From: Pseudomonadota bacterium
Lineage (GTDB): Bacteria > Pseudomonadota > Alphaproteobacteria > Sphingomonadales > Sphingomonadaceae
Direction of reading: 5' to 3'
Assembly (NCBI GenBank): GCA_023432995.1
Contig: JAEZES010000163.1
Coordinates: forward strand, 1-11,872
DNA: 11,872 nucleotides
Shown one piece after another: positions 1 to 7,370 of the stretch (the first letter of the stretch is position 1; every line of letters begins with the position of its first letter). A program made the translations under genes and the position numbers. Below the pieces are notes generated by a model. That model searched no databases. It had not been told where the DNA came from and saw nothing but the letters and a program-made list of their open reading frames with translations.

Positions 1-224
1 GGCCGGGCGCGAGTCTCCGTGCGCCGGGGACATGTCTGCGCGAGCGGGCGCGCCCAGTTCGGCTGCCGCGCGTGCCTGGCCGGTTTCTGACATGGCCGGC
101 AGATGCGCCGACCAGCTTTGAGAAAGCGTTAAGTGGACAAGGCTTTTCGGAGCCCGGACGCGGCCTTGCCGCAGGGCACAGCAAGGTTACAACCGGTGCG
201 GGAAAACGGCGGGGAGAGAGCCGC

Positions 225-1541
225 GTGAGGCATTTCGCGATCATCGGCTCGGGACCTGCCGGCTACTACACCGCCGAGGCCGCGCAGAAGGCCTTCGGCG
301 ACGAGGTCCGGGTCGACGTGTTCGACCGCCTGCCGGTGCCCTACGGGCTGATCCGCACCGGCGTCGCCCCCGATCACCAGTCGATCAAGGCCGTCGCCAA
401 GCGCTACGAGAAGGTCGCGCTGTCGGACAACGTGCGCTTCGTCGGCAACGTCACCGTCGGCGAGCACGTGACCATGGCCGAGCTGCAGGAGCTGTACGAC
501 GCGGTGATCCTCGCCACCGGCGCGCCGCACGACCGGCCGCTCGGCATCCCCGGCGCGGACCTCGCCAACGTGTTCGGCAGCGCGGCCTTCGTCGGCTGGT
601 ACAACGGCCATCCGGAGTTCGCCCGGCTCGACCCCGACCTGTCGGGCAGGACGGCGGTGGTCGTCGGCATGGGCAACGTCGCGCTCGACGTTGCCCGCAT
701 CCTCGCCAAGACCCCGGCCGAGTTCGCCGGCAGCGACATCGTCGCCCACGCCCTCGAGGCGCTGGCTGCCTCTCGCATCGAGCGAATCGTGATCCTCGGC
801 CGCCGCGGGCCGCACCAGATCATGATGACCCCCAAGGAGCTCGGCGAGCTCGGCGAGCTCGAGCGCGCCGCGCCGCACGTCGCCGCCGCCGACCTCCCGC
901 CGCCCGAGGAGGACGCAATCCTCGAGCCGGGCCTGCGCAAGTCGGTCAGCCTGCTGCGCGCCTTTGCCGCAACCCCCGAGCATATCCGGGCGGAAAAGCC
1001 GATCGAGATCGAATTCGCCTTCATGTCGGCCCCCAAGGCCCTGATCGGAAACGGCAAGGTCGAGGCCATCGAGATCGAGAAGACGCGTCTGCTGCACGGC
1101 CGAGCCGAGGGCACCGGCGAAACCGAGACGATCCCTGCCGACCTGGTGGTGTCGTGCATCGGCTATCGCAGCTCGCCGATCCCGGGCGTGCCGTTCGACG
1201 AGCGCGCCGGCCGCTTCGCCAACGACGAGGGGCGCATTCTGCCCGGCCTGTATTGCGTCGGCTGGGCCCGCCGCGGCCCCTCGGGCACGATCGGCACCAA
1301 CCGGCCCGACGGCTACTCGGTCGTCGAGCTGATCGCCGAGGACGCCGCAAGCAGCGCGCTCGGCCCCGCCCGCAAGCCAGGCCGTGCCGGGTTCGACATC
1401 CTCGCCGAACAGCGCGGCCTCGACATCGTCACCTTTCGCGACTGGCAGAAGATCGAGGAAGCCGAGGAGCAGGCGGCGCGCGAGGGCGCCCCGCGCGAGA
1501 AGTTCGTCGATATCGAGGCTATGATCAGGGCCGGCAGGTAG
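225..1541 (+). CDS. Ferredoxin-NADP+ reductase, adrenodoxin reductase type (FAD-dependent)
   Basis: Predicted cytoplasmic flavoprotein of 438 residues that moves electrons between NADPH and a ferredoxin, for example to supply cytochrome P450s or Fe-S enzymes. The N-terminus has the FAD dinucleotide fold GSGPAG (residues 8-13). It is followed by the family's VPYGLIRTGVAPDHQ stretch, which is highly typical of adrenodoxin reductase/FprA proteins. A second Rossmann motif, VVGMGNVALDVAR (about 144-157), would bind NADP. The C-terminal GTIGTNRPDGYSVVELI segment (about 353) closes the FAD site. I chose the GTG at 225 because GGGGAGAGAG sits just upstream and the FAD fold begins within a few residues; the open frame extends 51 codons further upstream but that part looks non-coding. 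No ferredoxin or P450 gene is adjacent, so the partner is unknown. The 3' end overlaps the convergent hypothetical gene by 17 bp. Family assignment is firm; the physiological partner is not. Confidence 0.93.
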   Translation: MRHFAIIGSGPAGYYTAEAAQKAFGDEVRVDVFDRLPVPYGLIRTGVAPDHQSIKAVAKRYEKVALSDNVRFVGNVTVGEHVTMAELQELYDAVILATGAPHDRPLGIPGADLANVFGSAAFVGWYNGHPEFARLDPDLSGRTAVVVGMGNVALDVARILAKTPAEFAGSDIVAHALEALAASRIERIVILGRRGPHQIMMTPKELGELGELERAAPHVAAADLPPPEEDAILEPGLRKSVSLLRAFAATPEHIRAEKPIEIEFAFMSAPKALIGNGKVEAIEIEKTRLLHGRAEGTGETETIPADLVVSCIGYRSSPIPGVPFDERAGRFANDEGRILPGLYCVGWARRGPSGTIGTNRPDGYSVVELIAEDAASSALGPARKPGRAGFDILAEQRGLDIVTFRDWQKIEEAEEQAAREGAPREKFVDIEAMIRAGR

Positions 1542-1950
1542 TCGGGGGCGCGCGCCATGCCGCGATCTTCCGGGCTAGTCGCGGAGAGACCCGGGCCACA
1601 CCCGCCGCAGGCGTGCCGAACACGATGCTGGCCAGCGGGTGCAGACGGGGCACGCGTTCGAATACCAGTTCGTTCCATGGCACGAAGAACGACGGACAGA
1701 TGAACGAAAACGGGGGGATCAGCCTTACGCGGAGCCCCGCCACGCAAGGCTGGAACACGACTGCAGCCCCGAACGAGAACCCGAACTTCCAGCCGTCGCT
1801 GATGATGGCACTCCGAAAGGCATAAGTACGCAACGTCGGGCTCGCCCGGTCAGGATAGCGATGCGCGAGGCGGGACCAGTCCGAGGTTAGGACTCCGATA
1901 CCGACAGCGACCAACCAAAGCAGCGGGACCAGGGCGAGATACGGTGACAT
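1525..1950 (-). CDS. Small hypothetical membrane-anchored protein
   Basis: I do not recognise a named family with certainty. The 141-residue protein begins with a hydrophobic helix (about 3-21, LVPLLWLVAVGIGVL). A WSRLAHRYP segment and a probably soluble beta-rich part follow. The latter holds the pattern hydrophobic-PP-FSF-x-PSFFVPWNEL (about 79-95), which resembles a recurrent hypothetical protein type of proteobacteria with a PW motif after a short hydrophobic stretch (memory, not a search). It starts 18 bp downstream of the dnaN stop on the same strand, so it is probably co-transcribed with dnaN. No clear Shine-Dalgarno precedes the ATG. Its last 17 bp overlap the end of the convergent ferredoxin reductase gene. 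Base composition is visibly less GC-rich than both neighbours, which might mean recent acquisition or relaxed constraint. Confidence 0.6.
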   Translation of the reverse strand: MSPYLALVPLLWLVAVGIGVLTSDWSRLAHRYPDRASPTLRTYAFRSAIISDGWKFGFSFGAAVVFQPCVAGLRVRLIPPFSFICPSFFVPWNELVFERVPRLHPLASIVFGTPAAGVARVSPRLARKIAAWRAPPTTCRP

Positions 1951-1968
1951 GCCGCTGCCGGCGCGAGG

Positions 1969-3096
1969 TCACACCCGCATCGGCATCAGCACGTAGAGCG
2001 CCGGCGACTTCTCGTCCTGGCGGATCAGCGTCGGCGCGCCCGGGTCGGCCAGGTGCATCTCGACGGTGTCGCCTTCGATCTGGCCCAGGATGTCCTTGAG
2101 GTAGTTGGCGTTGAAGCCGATCTCGAACGCGTCGGAACGGTAATCGGCGGGCACTTCCTCGGCCGCGGTGCCGTTGTCGGGGCTGGTCACCGACAGCGTC
2201 ACCTTGTCGGGCTCGAGCCCCATCTTGACCGCCCGGGTCTTCTCGGTGGCGATCGTCGCAACGCGGTCGACGCCCTCGTAGAAGCTCTTCGGATCGAGCT
2301 TGAGGAGCTTGTCGTTACCCGTTGGAATCACGCGCGAATAATCAGGGAAGGTGCCATCGATCAGCTTGCTGGTGAGCACCACCCCGCCCTCGCCGCCGAG
2401 CGTGAAGCGGATCTTGCTCGGGCTGAGGTCGATCTCGACGTTGCTGTCGAGCGCCTCCTCGAGCAGCTTCCTGAGCTCGCCCACGGCTTTCCGCGGCACG
2501 ATCACGTCGGGCATCCCCTCGGCGCCTTCGGGGCGCGGCAGGGTGAAGCGGGCGAGCCGGTGGCCGTCGGTCGCCGCCGCCTTGAGCACCGGCTGGTCGT
2601 CGTCGGAGACGTGCAGGAAGATGCCGTTGAGGTAGTAGCGCGTCTCCTCGGTCGAGATCGCGAAGCGCGTGCGGTCGATCAGCTCGGCGAGCGTGCGCGC
2701 GGGCAGCTCGAAGCTGGTCGGCAGGTCGCCCTCGACGATCACCGGGAAGTCGTCGCGCGGCAGCGTCGGCAGCGAGAAGCGGCTGCGCCCGGCCTTGACC
2801 GTCATCCGGTTGTCGGCGGTCTCCCAGCTCACCTGGCTGCCGTCGGGCAGCTTGCGGGCGATGTCGAACAGCAGGTGCGCCGAGACGGTGATCGCGCCGG
2901 CGCTTTCGACCGAAACCGCGTCGAGGCTCTCGACCACCTGCAGATCGAGGTCGGTCGCCATGATCTTGACCGTGCCGTCGGTGTGCGCCTCGATCAGCAC
3001 GTTCGACAGGATCGGGATCGTGTTGCGCCGCTCGACCACCGACTGGACGTGAGACAGGCAACGCAGCAGCTTGGCGCGTTCGATGGTGGCTTTCAT
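1969..3096 (-). CDS. dnaN: DNA polymerase III subunit beta (sliding clamp)
   Basis: Encodes the ring-shaped processivity clamp that tethers DNA polymerase III to DNA and recruits other repair and replication proteins. The 375-residue product has normal length for three tandem clamp folds (about 1-120, 130-250 and 255-375). The N-terminus MKATIERAKLLRCLSHVQSVVERRNTIPILSNV and the C-terminal YVLMPMRV are diagnostic; the latter matches the conserved end that forms the partner-binding groove. AGGGGG lies about 11 nt upstream of the ATG. dnaA, recF and gyrB are not next to it, so this is not the compact dnaA-dnaN origin cluster, which is common for alphaproteobacteria. The small membrane-protein gene follows 18 bp downstream. 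The 233-bp stretch between its start and the small gene at 3330-3482 should contain the promoter; it also holds a near-match to a DnaA box at 3236-3244. Confidence 0.98.
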   Translation of the reverse strand: MKATIERAKLLRCLSHVQSVVERRNTIPILSNVLIEAHTDGTVKIMATDLDLQVVESLDAVSVESAGAITVSAHLLFDIARKLPDGSQVSWETADNRMTVKAGRSRFSLPTLPRDDFPVIVEGDLPTSFELPARTLAELIDRTRFAISTEETRYYLNGIFLHVSDDDQPVLKAAATDGHRLARFTLPRPEGAEGMPDVIVPRKAVGELRKLLEEALDSNVEIDLSPSKIRFTLGGEGGVVLTSKLIDGTFPDYSRVIPTGNDKLLKLDPKSFYEGVDRVATIATEKTRAVKMGLEPDKVTLSVTSPDNGTAAEEVPADYRSDAFEIGFNANYLKDILGQIEGDTVEMHLADPGAPTLIRQDEKSPALYVLMPMRV

Positions 3097-3329
3097 CGCA
3101 ACTCAGACCCCCTAGCGCGCTCTTCCCGTTGACAGGGATGGGCCGGAATCGCCCGCAAGCGCCGGAATACGTCGAAATATCCTTAGCGGGGCCTCGTCGA
3201 GCGGCAAGGATGAATGGCGAAGCGTCCGGATTCGCTGGGGATAAATGAGGGGGCCGAACGGGATTCGCGCGCCGGGATGGCAGCGACCTGCACGGCCTCA
3301 TTCGTACGGCGCCCGCAAGGAAGGCGGGA

Positions 3330-3482
3330 TCACCTCCGCGAGGCGAAGCGCTTGTAGGGTCCGAGGCCGCGCCGCACGCGGCGGTGCTCGCGCCGCTTGA
3401 GCAACAGATGGCGCGCGCCGAACGCCGCCGCGGCCACCAGCAGGCCTATCAGCAGGTACGCGATGATCAGTCTCGTCTCCAT
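3330..3482 (-). CDS. Small single-pass membrane protein, 50 residues
   Basis: An open frame of 50 codons plus TGA read directly from the minus strand. It begins METRLIIAYLLIGLLVAAAA, has one hydrophobic helix at about residues 5-23, and then a strongly basic tail of Arg, Lys and His ending GLGPYKRFASRR. The charge pattern predicts the N-terminus outside and the basic tail in the cytoplasm (positive-inside rule). AAGAGGA lies 6 nt before the ATG, a good Shine-Dalgarno, which is the strongest argument that it is translated. It sits in the 520-bp gap between the PBP stop and the dnaN start, on the same strand as both. Function unknown; I do not recognise homologues. Confidence 0.6.
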   Translation of the reverse strand: METRLIIAYLLIGLLVAAAAFGARHLLLKRREHRRVRRGLGPYKRFASRR

Positions 3483-3537
3483 CGCCGGTCCTCTTGTCGC
3501 GAGGCGCCGAGCATACCGCGCGGGGCCGCGAACTGCG

Positions 3538-3547
3538 ATTACGTAAT
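3538..3547. promoter_or_regulatory. Perfect 10-bp palindrome upstream of the small membrane-protein gene
   Basis: ATTACGTAAT is a perfect inverted repeat and an AT-rich island in very GC-rich DNA, between the PBP stop (3618) and the small membrane-protein start (3482). It lies about 56-65 bp upstream of that ATG, where a promoter or operator would be expected. No regulator is identified; chance occurrence is possible. Confidence 0.25.
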
Positions 3548-3617
3548 ACCTCGCGGCGGCCGACCGGCGCGGCTGTTGGCCGACGCGAAGCGGCGCCGAG
3601 GAGCCGCGCCCGCTGCC

Positions 3618-5786
3618 CTAGGGCTGCCCGGGCGGCGCCTCGGCGGGAAGGTCAGGCTCGCGATTGCGCGCGCCCGGTTCGACCTGCACGCCGTTGCGGT
3701 CGATCCTCAGGTCGATCGGCACGCCTTCGATCCGGCCCGAGATGACCGCCCCGTCCTGGCCGATCCGCAGGTTGGCGTTCTCGCCGAGCGGGATGTCGCC
3801 GAGCTCGGGGACGTCCTGCGGCTCGACCGGGCCGCTCGGGTCGGGCGACGGCTGCGGCCGCGACGGCCGCGCGCGCTCGCCGAGCGCCTGCTGCATGAAG
3901 TCCTTCCAGATCCGCGCCGGCAGACCGCCGCCGGTAATCCCGGGCAGCGGCGTGTTGTCGTCGTTGCCGACCCACACGCCGACGACCAGCCCGCCGGCAT
4001 AGCCGACGAACAAGGCGTCGCGGTGGTCCTGCGTGGTCCCGGTCTTGCCGAAGTTCGGCGCGCTCAGCATCGCCGCGCGGCCGGTCCCGCGGTTGACCGC
4101 CTGGCGCAGCATCCGCTCGATGTCTTCGTGCTCGTCGCGACCGAGGCTGTCGCGGCCGTCGAACAGGCTCTCGAGCCAGCCCGGCTCCTCGGCGACGAAC
4201 GCCGTCGGTACCACCGGATAGTCGTTGGCGGCGACGCCGGCGTAGGCCGAGGTCAGTTCGAGCAGGGTCATCGTCGAGGTGCCGAGCGCGACGCTGGGAT
4301 CGCCTTCCTCGATCGGCGAACGGACGCCGAGCTCGCGCGCCATGTCGATCACCGCCTCGTCGCCGACAAGCCCGAACAGCCGCACTGCGGCGACGTTGCT
4401 CGACTGCGCAAAGGCGTCGGCCAGCGTGATCGTGTCGGAGTAGGTCTCGCCGTAATTCTTCGGCCGGTACGAGCCCTGCTCGATCGGCCGGTTCGAGATC
4501 CGGTCCTCAGGCTCCCAGCCCCGCTCGAGCGCGGCGAGGTAGACGAACAGCTTGAACGTCGAGCCCGGCTGGCGCCGCGCCTGGGTCGCGCGGTTGAACG
4601 GCGAGGCGCGGTAGTCCCGGCCGCCGATCATCGCCACGACCTCGCCGTTGGGCCGCATGGCGACGAGGCCGACCTGGGCCCCGCCGAGCGGCGCCCGCTC
4701 GACCGCGCGCCGGGCCGCGGCCTGCAGCCGCGAGTCGAGCGTCGTGCGCACGGTCTGGCTCGAATAGCCCATCCCGGTCAGCTCGCGCGCCTCGGGCAGC
4801 GCCCAGTCGGCGAAGTAGGTTCCGGTCGGCAGGTCGTTCTTGGTCCTGACGTCGACTTCCGGCGTCGGCAGCGCCGCCGCCTCGGCCGCGGTCAGGTAGC
4901 CGCTGTCGACCATCGCCGCGAGCACCAGCCGCATGCGCCGCTCGGCCAGCCGGGGATTGTTGGTCGGTGCCAGCCGCGAGGGCGCCTGCAGCAGGCCGGC
5001 GAGCATCGCCGCCTGCTCGGGCTTGAGGTTCTCCGGCTTGCGGTAGAAGTAATGCAGCGAGGCGGCCCTGAGCCCGTAGACGTTGTCGCCGAAATAGGCG
5101 TTCGACAGGTAGCGCTCGAGGATCTCGTCCTTGCTCAGCCAGGCCTCGAGCCAGAATGCGATCAGCGCCTCGCGGGCCTTGCGCGTCAGGCTTTGCTCGG
5201 GGGTGAGGAAGGTGAACTTGGCGAGCTGCTGGGTGATTGTGCTGCCGCCCTGCGTGCGCCCGGTGGTGAGGTTGGCCCACAGGGCGCGTGCCACACCGCG
5301 CGGGTCGACGCCCCAGTGGCTGTAGAAGCGGCGGTCCTCGATCGCGATGAACGGCTCGATCACGTGGTCGGGCAGCTCGGCGACCTTGACCGGGGCCTCG
5401 ACGATCGCGCCGTTGCGGGCGATCGGCGTCCCGTCGGCGGCGAGCAGGGTCAGCTGCGGCGGGGCGATCGGCTGCAGCGACTTCGACAGCGGCGCGGTGA
5501 TCGCCAGCCAGCCGACGAGCAGGACGAAAGCCGGGGCGAGGCCGGCGAGGCCGCGCTTGATCCACCACCAGCGTGTGCGCGGCTGCGGTTCCCCGTCGGC
5601 CCCCTCTTGCGGCCCGAAGCGGCCTTCGATCTGCTCGTCGAGCCACTGACCGAACTCGGGGTCGCCCGGCCCGTCCTCGTCGTACAGCGGGCCGTACGAC
5701 AGGTACTCGGGCTCGCCGACGGAGTCGGCGCGGCGCGACCACGGCCAGCGGCCGCTGCGTTTGCCCCGCGTTCGCCCCGACTCCAT
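3618..5786 (-). CDS. Bifunctional class A penicillin-binding protein (GT51 transglycosylase / transpeptidase), PBP1A type
   Basis: Inner-membrane peptidoglycan synthase that polymerises lipid II in the periplasm and cross-links stem peptides. Of two in-frame ATGs six bases apart (5792 and 5786) I chose the second, because AGGG lies 8 nt before it but only 2 nt before the first. In the 722-residue product, a cytoplasmic acidic tail of about 75 residues precedes a membrane helix (about 79-98). The GT51 domain follows, with EDRRFYSHWG (catalytic Glu near 150), GGSTITQQLAK (180-190) and ILERYLSNAYFG (about 222-233). The transpeptidase domain has the nucleophile motif STFK (Ser409), SSN (462-464) and KTGTT (581-585). 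All key residues are present. The C-terminus is Pro/Glu-rich. Lacking the C-terminal domain of PBP1C, it fits the PBP1A/2A group. It is divergent from the dioxygenase gene across about 150 bp. Confidence 0.95.
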   Translation of the reverse strand: MESGRTRGKRSGRWPWSRRADSVGEPEYLSYGPLYDEDGPGDPEFGQWLDEQIEGRFGPQEGADGEPQPRTRWWWIKRGLAGLAPAFVLLVGWLAITAPLSKSLQPIAPPQLTLLAADGTPIARNGAIVEAPVKVAELPDHVIEPFIAIEDRRFYSHWGVDPRGVARALWANLTTGRTQGGSTITQQLAKFTFLTPEQSLTRKAREALIAFWLEAWLSKDEILERYLSNAYFGDNVYGLRAASLHYFYRKPENLKPEQAAMLAGLLQAPSRLAPTNNPRLAERRMRLVLAAMVDSGYLTAAEAAALPTPEVDVRTKNDLPTGTYFADWALPEARELTGMGYSSQTVRTTLDSRLQAAARRAVERAPLGGAQVGLVAMRPNGEVVAMIGGRDYRASPFNRATQARRQPGSTFKLFVYLAALERGWEPEDRISNRPIEQGSYRPKNYGETYSDTITLADAFAQSSNVAAVRLFGLVGDEAVIDMARELGVRSPIEEGDPSVALGTSTMTLLELTSAYAGVAANDYPVVPTAFVAEEPGWLESLFDGRDSLGRDEHEDIERMLRQAVNRGTGRAAMLSAPNFGKTGTTQDHRDALFVGYAGGLVVGVWVGNDDNTPLPGITGGGLPARIWKDFMQQALGERARPSRPQPSPDPSGPVEPQDVPELGDIPLGENANLRIGQDGAVISGRIEGVPIDLRIDRNGVQVEPGARNREPDLPAEAPPGQP

Positions 5787-5894
5787 GTGCATCGCCCTGC
5801 TGTATTAGTGGTCCAACACAGTAATTGCGAGTGATTTAGCACCGATCGTGCGTCACGCGCGCCCTCCCCGCGCGCTTGCGGACAGGAGGGAGGC

Positions 5895-5920
5895 GATTTA
5901 GTTAGTCCGCTAATCAAATC
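5895..5920. promoter_or_regulatory. Imperfect inverted repeat, possible operator before the dioxygenase
   Basis: Arms GATTTAGTTAG (5895-5905) and CTAATCAAATC (5910-5920) are complementary at 9 of 11 positions around a TCCG centre. The repeat ends two bases before the AGGGG that precedes the dioxygenase ATG. A weak promoter candidate, TTGCGG at 5876-5881 with 17 bp to TAGTTA at 5899-5904, would place the repeat over the -10 and start site, typical of a repressor operator. The repeat is visible; the promoter and regulator are inference. A translation-blocking hairpin is the alternative. Confidence 0.4.
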
Positions 5921-5938
5921 TCAGGGGATGGGGTCGCA

Positions 5939-6877
5939 ATGGATATCGAAATCGAGAAGCTGCACCCGCTGTTCGCAGCCGAGCTGATCGGGGTCGACTG
6001 CGCCCGGCCCGACGCCGAGCTGGTGGACCTGGTCGAGGACCTGATGCGCGAGCACGCAGTGCTGTGCATCCGCGGCCAGGCGCACATCGACGACGAGCAG
6101 CATCTCGCCTTCGCGCGCATGTTCGGCCCGCTCGAGCTGCCCGGCAACAAGCCGCACAACGGCGGGCGGGTCGCGTTCGGGCTCTACGACGTCTCCAACC
6201 TCGCCCCCGACGGCTCGATCATCGACCCGGACTCGCCGCGGGCGCGCATCTCCAAGGGCAACGAACTGTTCCACGCCGACAGCTCGTTCAACGACCTGCC
6301 GAGCAAGTGGTCGATGCTGCGCGGGGTGATCGTCACGCCCGAAGGCGGGGCGACCGAGACGATCGACATGCGCGCGGTGTGGGACGCGCTGCCGAAGGCG
6401 ACCAAGGACCGGCTCGAGGGCCTGACCGCGCGGCACAACTACTTCCACAGCCGGCGCAAGGCCGGCGCGACGGTCGACGAAAGCAACAGCCCGCTCGCCC
6501 CGCACATGCGCGCCGAGCACCCGGTGGTGCGGACGAGCGCCTCGGGCCGCAAGGCGCTGTTCGTCGGCGCGCACACGCAGGAGATCGTCGGGATGGGTCC
6601 CGAGGAGAGCCAGGCGCTGATCGAGGAGCTGATCGCCTTCGCCACCCAGCCGCCGTTCGTCTACGCGCACCGCTGGCGCGCGGGCGACATCCTCATCTGG
6701 GACAACCGCTGTACGCTCCACCGCGGCACCGAGTACGATTATCGCCGCTACAGGCGCGACATGCGTCGGGCGACGATCAACGAGGCGGGCGCAGACCGCA
6801 GCGCGATTCCCGAGGGGCTGAGCCTGCAGATGCTGAGCGAGGCGGCGAAGACCGCGCCGCCCTCGGTCACCGCCTAG
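5939..6877 (+). CDS. TauD/TfdA-family Fe(II)/2-oxoglutarate-dependent dioxygenase
   Basis: Predicted cytoplasmic non-haem iron enzyme of 312 residues. It would couple oxidation of a substrate to decarboxylation of 2-oxoglutarate, often breaking C-S, C-O or similar bonds. The iron-binding facial triad is visible: His112 and Asp114 in FHADSSF, and His261 in CTLHRGTEYD. Arg272 and Arg276 lie 11 and 15 residues after His261, the spacing I recall for the 2-oxoglutarate-binding arginines of TauD. The N-terminal hydrophobic-ELIGVD and the late DILIWDNR are family features. Length is slightly above TauD (about 280). The ATG at 5939 has GGGG 5 nt upstream. Substrate cannot be read from sequence: taurine, alkyl sulfates, phenoxy-acids and others occur in this superfamily, and no sulfonate transporter is nearby. 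The stop lies 4 bp from the stop of the convergent RHH-like gene. Confidence 0.92.
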   Translation: MDIEIEKLHPLFAAELIGVDCARPDAELVDLVEDLMREHAVLCIRGQAHIDDEQHLAFARMFGPLELPGNKPHNGGRVAFGLYDVSNLAPDGSIIDPDSPRARISKGNELFHADSSFNDLPSKWSMLRGVIVTPEGGATETIDMRAVWDALPKATKDRLEGLTARHNYFHSRRKAGATVDESNSPLAPHMRAEHPVVRTSASGRKALFVGAHTQEIVGMGPEESQALIEELIAFATQPPFVYAHRWRAGDILIWDNRCTLHRGTEYDYRRYRRDMRRATINEAGADRSAIPEGLSLQMLSEAAKTAPPSVTA

Positions 6878-6881
6878 CCAG

Positions 6882-7124
6882 CTAGGCCGCGTGCCCGCCC
6901 GTGCCGTCGCCATCGGCGGCCTTGCCGACGACGCCGAAGTTCTGCGACTTCTCACCGGCCGCCGCGGTCGAGAAGCCATCGGCGGCCAGCCCGCGCTTGA
7001 GCAGCTCGCGGACGGCGGCCGCGCGCGTGGGCATGCGCCGCGCGAAGCGCCAGTCGTCGATCACCGCCAGTTCCTCGTCCGTGAGCATGATTTGCAGGCG
7101 CTGTTCGCGTGTCAGATCGCTCAA
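6882..7124 (-). CDS. Small ribbon-helix-helix-like protein
   Basis: An 80-residue protein beginning at a TTG (7124) as MSDLTREQRLQIMLTDEELAV. The core, about residues 8-52, reads as a short strand (RLQIMLT), then two helices (DEELAVIDDWRFARR and TRAAAVRELLKRGLAA). This is the pattern of ribbon-helix-helix DNA-binding folds such as CopG/Arc antitoxin or regulator domains. The C-terminal 25 residues are low complexity (Gly/Ala/Asp). I chose the TTG because AGGGGG lies 9 nt before it and homologues I recall from sphingomonads begin MSDLTREQR. The frame is open for 25 more codons to an ATG at 7199, but that part looks non-coding. No toxin gene adjoins it, so it is more likely a standalone regulator than an antitoxin; its target is unknown. 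An EcfG-like promoter lies about 75-100 bp upstream. Confidence 0.75.
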   Translation of the reverse strand: MSDLTREQRLQIMLTDEELAVIDDWRFARRMPTRAAAVRELLKRGLAADGFSTAAAGEKSQNFGVVGKAADGDGTGGHAA

Positions 7125-7200
7125 CCTTTCAATCCCCCTGCTTACCGCCGACCATCGCCTGCGCGCACGCATCGGCATCAATGGCCCAAATGCAGCCAAG

Positions 7201-7226
7201 TTACGCAGTTACTCAAAATTGGTTCC
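7201..7226 (-). promoter_or_regulatory. Possible EcfG-type (general stress response) promoter
   Basis: On the minus strand GGAAC (7226-7222) is followed after 16 bp by CGTAA (7205-7201). Alphaproteobacterial EcfG promoters are GGAAC, 16-17 bp, CGTT, so the -35 is perfect and the -10 matches 3 of 4. It would give a leader of about 70 nt to the TTG of the RHH-like gene. One imperfect site can be chance. Confidence 0.35.
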
Positions 7227-7301
7227 CGACGTCATCCACGCCGATGGAGGCAGGGGTGCCGGCAGCGCAAGCCGCGCACACGCCTCGCTAGACTACTTTA
7301 C

Positions 7302-7343
7302 CCAATATTCCACAATAGACTGCCGTGTCCGATTGAGTATTGG
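7302..7343. repeat. Spaced inverted repeat upstream of the kinase gene
   Basis: CCAATATT (7302-7309) and AGTATTGG (7336-7343) are complementary at 7 of 8 positions, 26 bp apart. With a one-base gap the match extends outward through TTTAC/GTAAA. It lies in an AT-rich patch 30-70 bp before the kinase start and overlaps the candidate -35. It could be an operator pair; I cannot name a binding protein. Confidence 0.3.
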
Positions 7344-7361
7344 TAAATATCGACCTAAAAA
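7333..7361 (+). promoter_or_regulatory. Candidate sigma70-type promoter of the kinase, possibly leaderless
   Basis: TTGAGT (7333-7338), 17 bp, TAAAAA (7356-7361): 4 of 6 matches to each consensus hexamer with ideal spacing. Transcription would start near 7367-7369, just before the ATG at 7371. That would explain why no Shine-Dalgarno precedes this gene. Confidence 0.35.
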
Positions 7362-7370
7362 CTCCGACTC

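Noticed and set aside
1..93. Possible 5' end of a divergent minus-strand gene starting at the ATG at 93 (reads MSETGQARAAAELGAPARAD)
   Set aside because: No Shine-Dalgarno, only about 31 codons before the window edge and no recognisable motif. It could be real; sequence to the left is needed.
72..224. Upstream extension of the ferredoxin reductase to an ATG at 72
   Set aside because: The extra 51 residues resemble no part of the family, while the GTG at 225 has a strong ribosome-binding site right before the FAD fold.
2053..3132. 359-codon plus-strand frame opposite dnaN
   Set aside because: Shadow of dnaN; no domain features.
3312..3328. Hairpin CCCGC-7-GCGGG after the small membrane-protein gene as an intrinsic terminator
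   Set aside because: The stem is only 5 bp and no T-run follows in the direction of transcription.
3384..5834. Very long plus-strand open frame (816 codons) opposite the PBP gene
   Set aside because: It is antisense to a gene with complete catalytic motifs, and its product is an Arg/Ala/Gly/Leu-rich composition artefact of high GC with no recognisable domain.
6882..7124. RHH-like protein as the antitoxin of a toxin-antitoxin pair
   Set aside because: No small toxin-like gene lies upstream or downstream; the neighbours are a convergent dioxygenase and a divergent kinase.
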